From LD21 sp964639725 (GTDB lineage Bacteria; Bacteroidota; Bacteroidia; Bacteroidales; VadinHA17): 64,000 nt of DNA. The DNA is taken from the NCBI GenBank assembly GCA_964639725.1, contig CAZXFB010000021.1:14245-78244 (forward strand), given 5' to 3'. Every line of letters begins with the position of its first letter. Positions within the stretch are counted from its first letter, which is position 1. The translations under genes and the position numbers were made by a program. This document shows, one piece after another, positions 63,892-64,000 of the stretch. Below the pieces are notes generated by a model, which saw nothing but the letters and a program-made list of their open reading frames with translations, was not told where the DNA came from and searched no databases.

Positions 63892-64000
63892 GTCAGAGTA
63901 GTTTTAATTATCAGTCGAAATATCAGTTTTGGTCAGGTAAAAAAATATATGAGTATCGGTTATCAATAATAAATTTAAAACAATTGGTTATGAGATTCCT
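63892..64000 (-). other. Upstream region of the giant repeat gene
   Basis: AT-rich sequence to the window end. I see no exact TTG/TAnnTTTG promoter and no other gene. Confidence 0.4.

Overview
The window looks like a chromosomal segment of an uncultured member of the Bacteroidota (Bacteroidales-like). The base composition is AT-rich. Promoters of the Bacteroidota type (TTG/TTTG, 19-20 bases, TAnnTTTG) sit before gapA, the SRP RNA gene and the blaI and tonB genes, with a weaker match before ssrA. There is a PorT homologue next to a UbiE/MenG methyltransferase, a tmRNA whose tag reads GENNYALAA, a MsrB-MsrA fusion, a Rho with a long charged insert, and a giant surface protein ending in a type IX secretion (T9SS) sorting domain. 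A run of ten N at 20248-20257 marks a scaffold join, which suggests a draft or metagenome assembly.

Layout. 1-4771: a 5'-truncated SpoU-type rRNA methyltransferase, a COG2509 flavoprotein, porT-ubiE and a short-chain dehydrogenase. 4842-11300: a tricorn-type S41 protease, an Ldh-family dehydrogenase, a secreted PHP phosphoesterase and a nitroreductase. 11631-16168: a sugar catabolic cluster (two TIM-barrel isomerases, an MFS transporter, a Gfo/Idh/MocA dehydrogenase) closed by a clear terminator. 16383-20812: a YeeE/TsuA-like sulfur transporter, a small membrane protein, and a GT2/GT39-TPR glycosyltransferase pair. 20931-26400: a four-gene operon with a tetraheme NapC-like/SUMF1 fusion protein, two Tat-exported Gfo/Idh/MocA oxidoreductases and a ThuA lipoprotein. 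26503-29827: msrBA, a 41-residue lipoprotein, an outer-membrane-type protein and gapA. 29874-34650: SiaC-like protein with a MacB-type permease, then a BlaI/BlaR1-TonB/TonB module in which two promoters carry the same palindromic operator, followed by the decayed remains of another TonB domain.

34787-56773 is mainly housekeeping: acyl-CoA reductase, miaA, rpe, rpoD, rho, pyruvate:ferredoxin oxidoreductase, ruvX-def-comEC, trkAH, tsaC/sua5 with an SRP RNA gene just upstream on the same strand, DUF4199-GT2, a GT4 transferase and a GH95 alpha-L-fucosidase. 56958-57402 is the ssrA gene with its terminator. 57508-63891 is one reading frame of 2127 codons encoding a secreted protein of about forty propeller-type repeats, three BACON domains and a T9SS tail, interrupted by a single in-frame TAG where the repeat has its conserved Trp.

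The most interesting parts are the periplasmic sugar-oxidation operon headed by the cytochrome/SUMF1 fusion, the BlaI-controlled TonB module, and the giant repeat protein with its single nonsense codon. All function calls rest on reading the sequences by eye; no database search was run.
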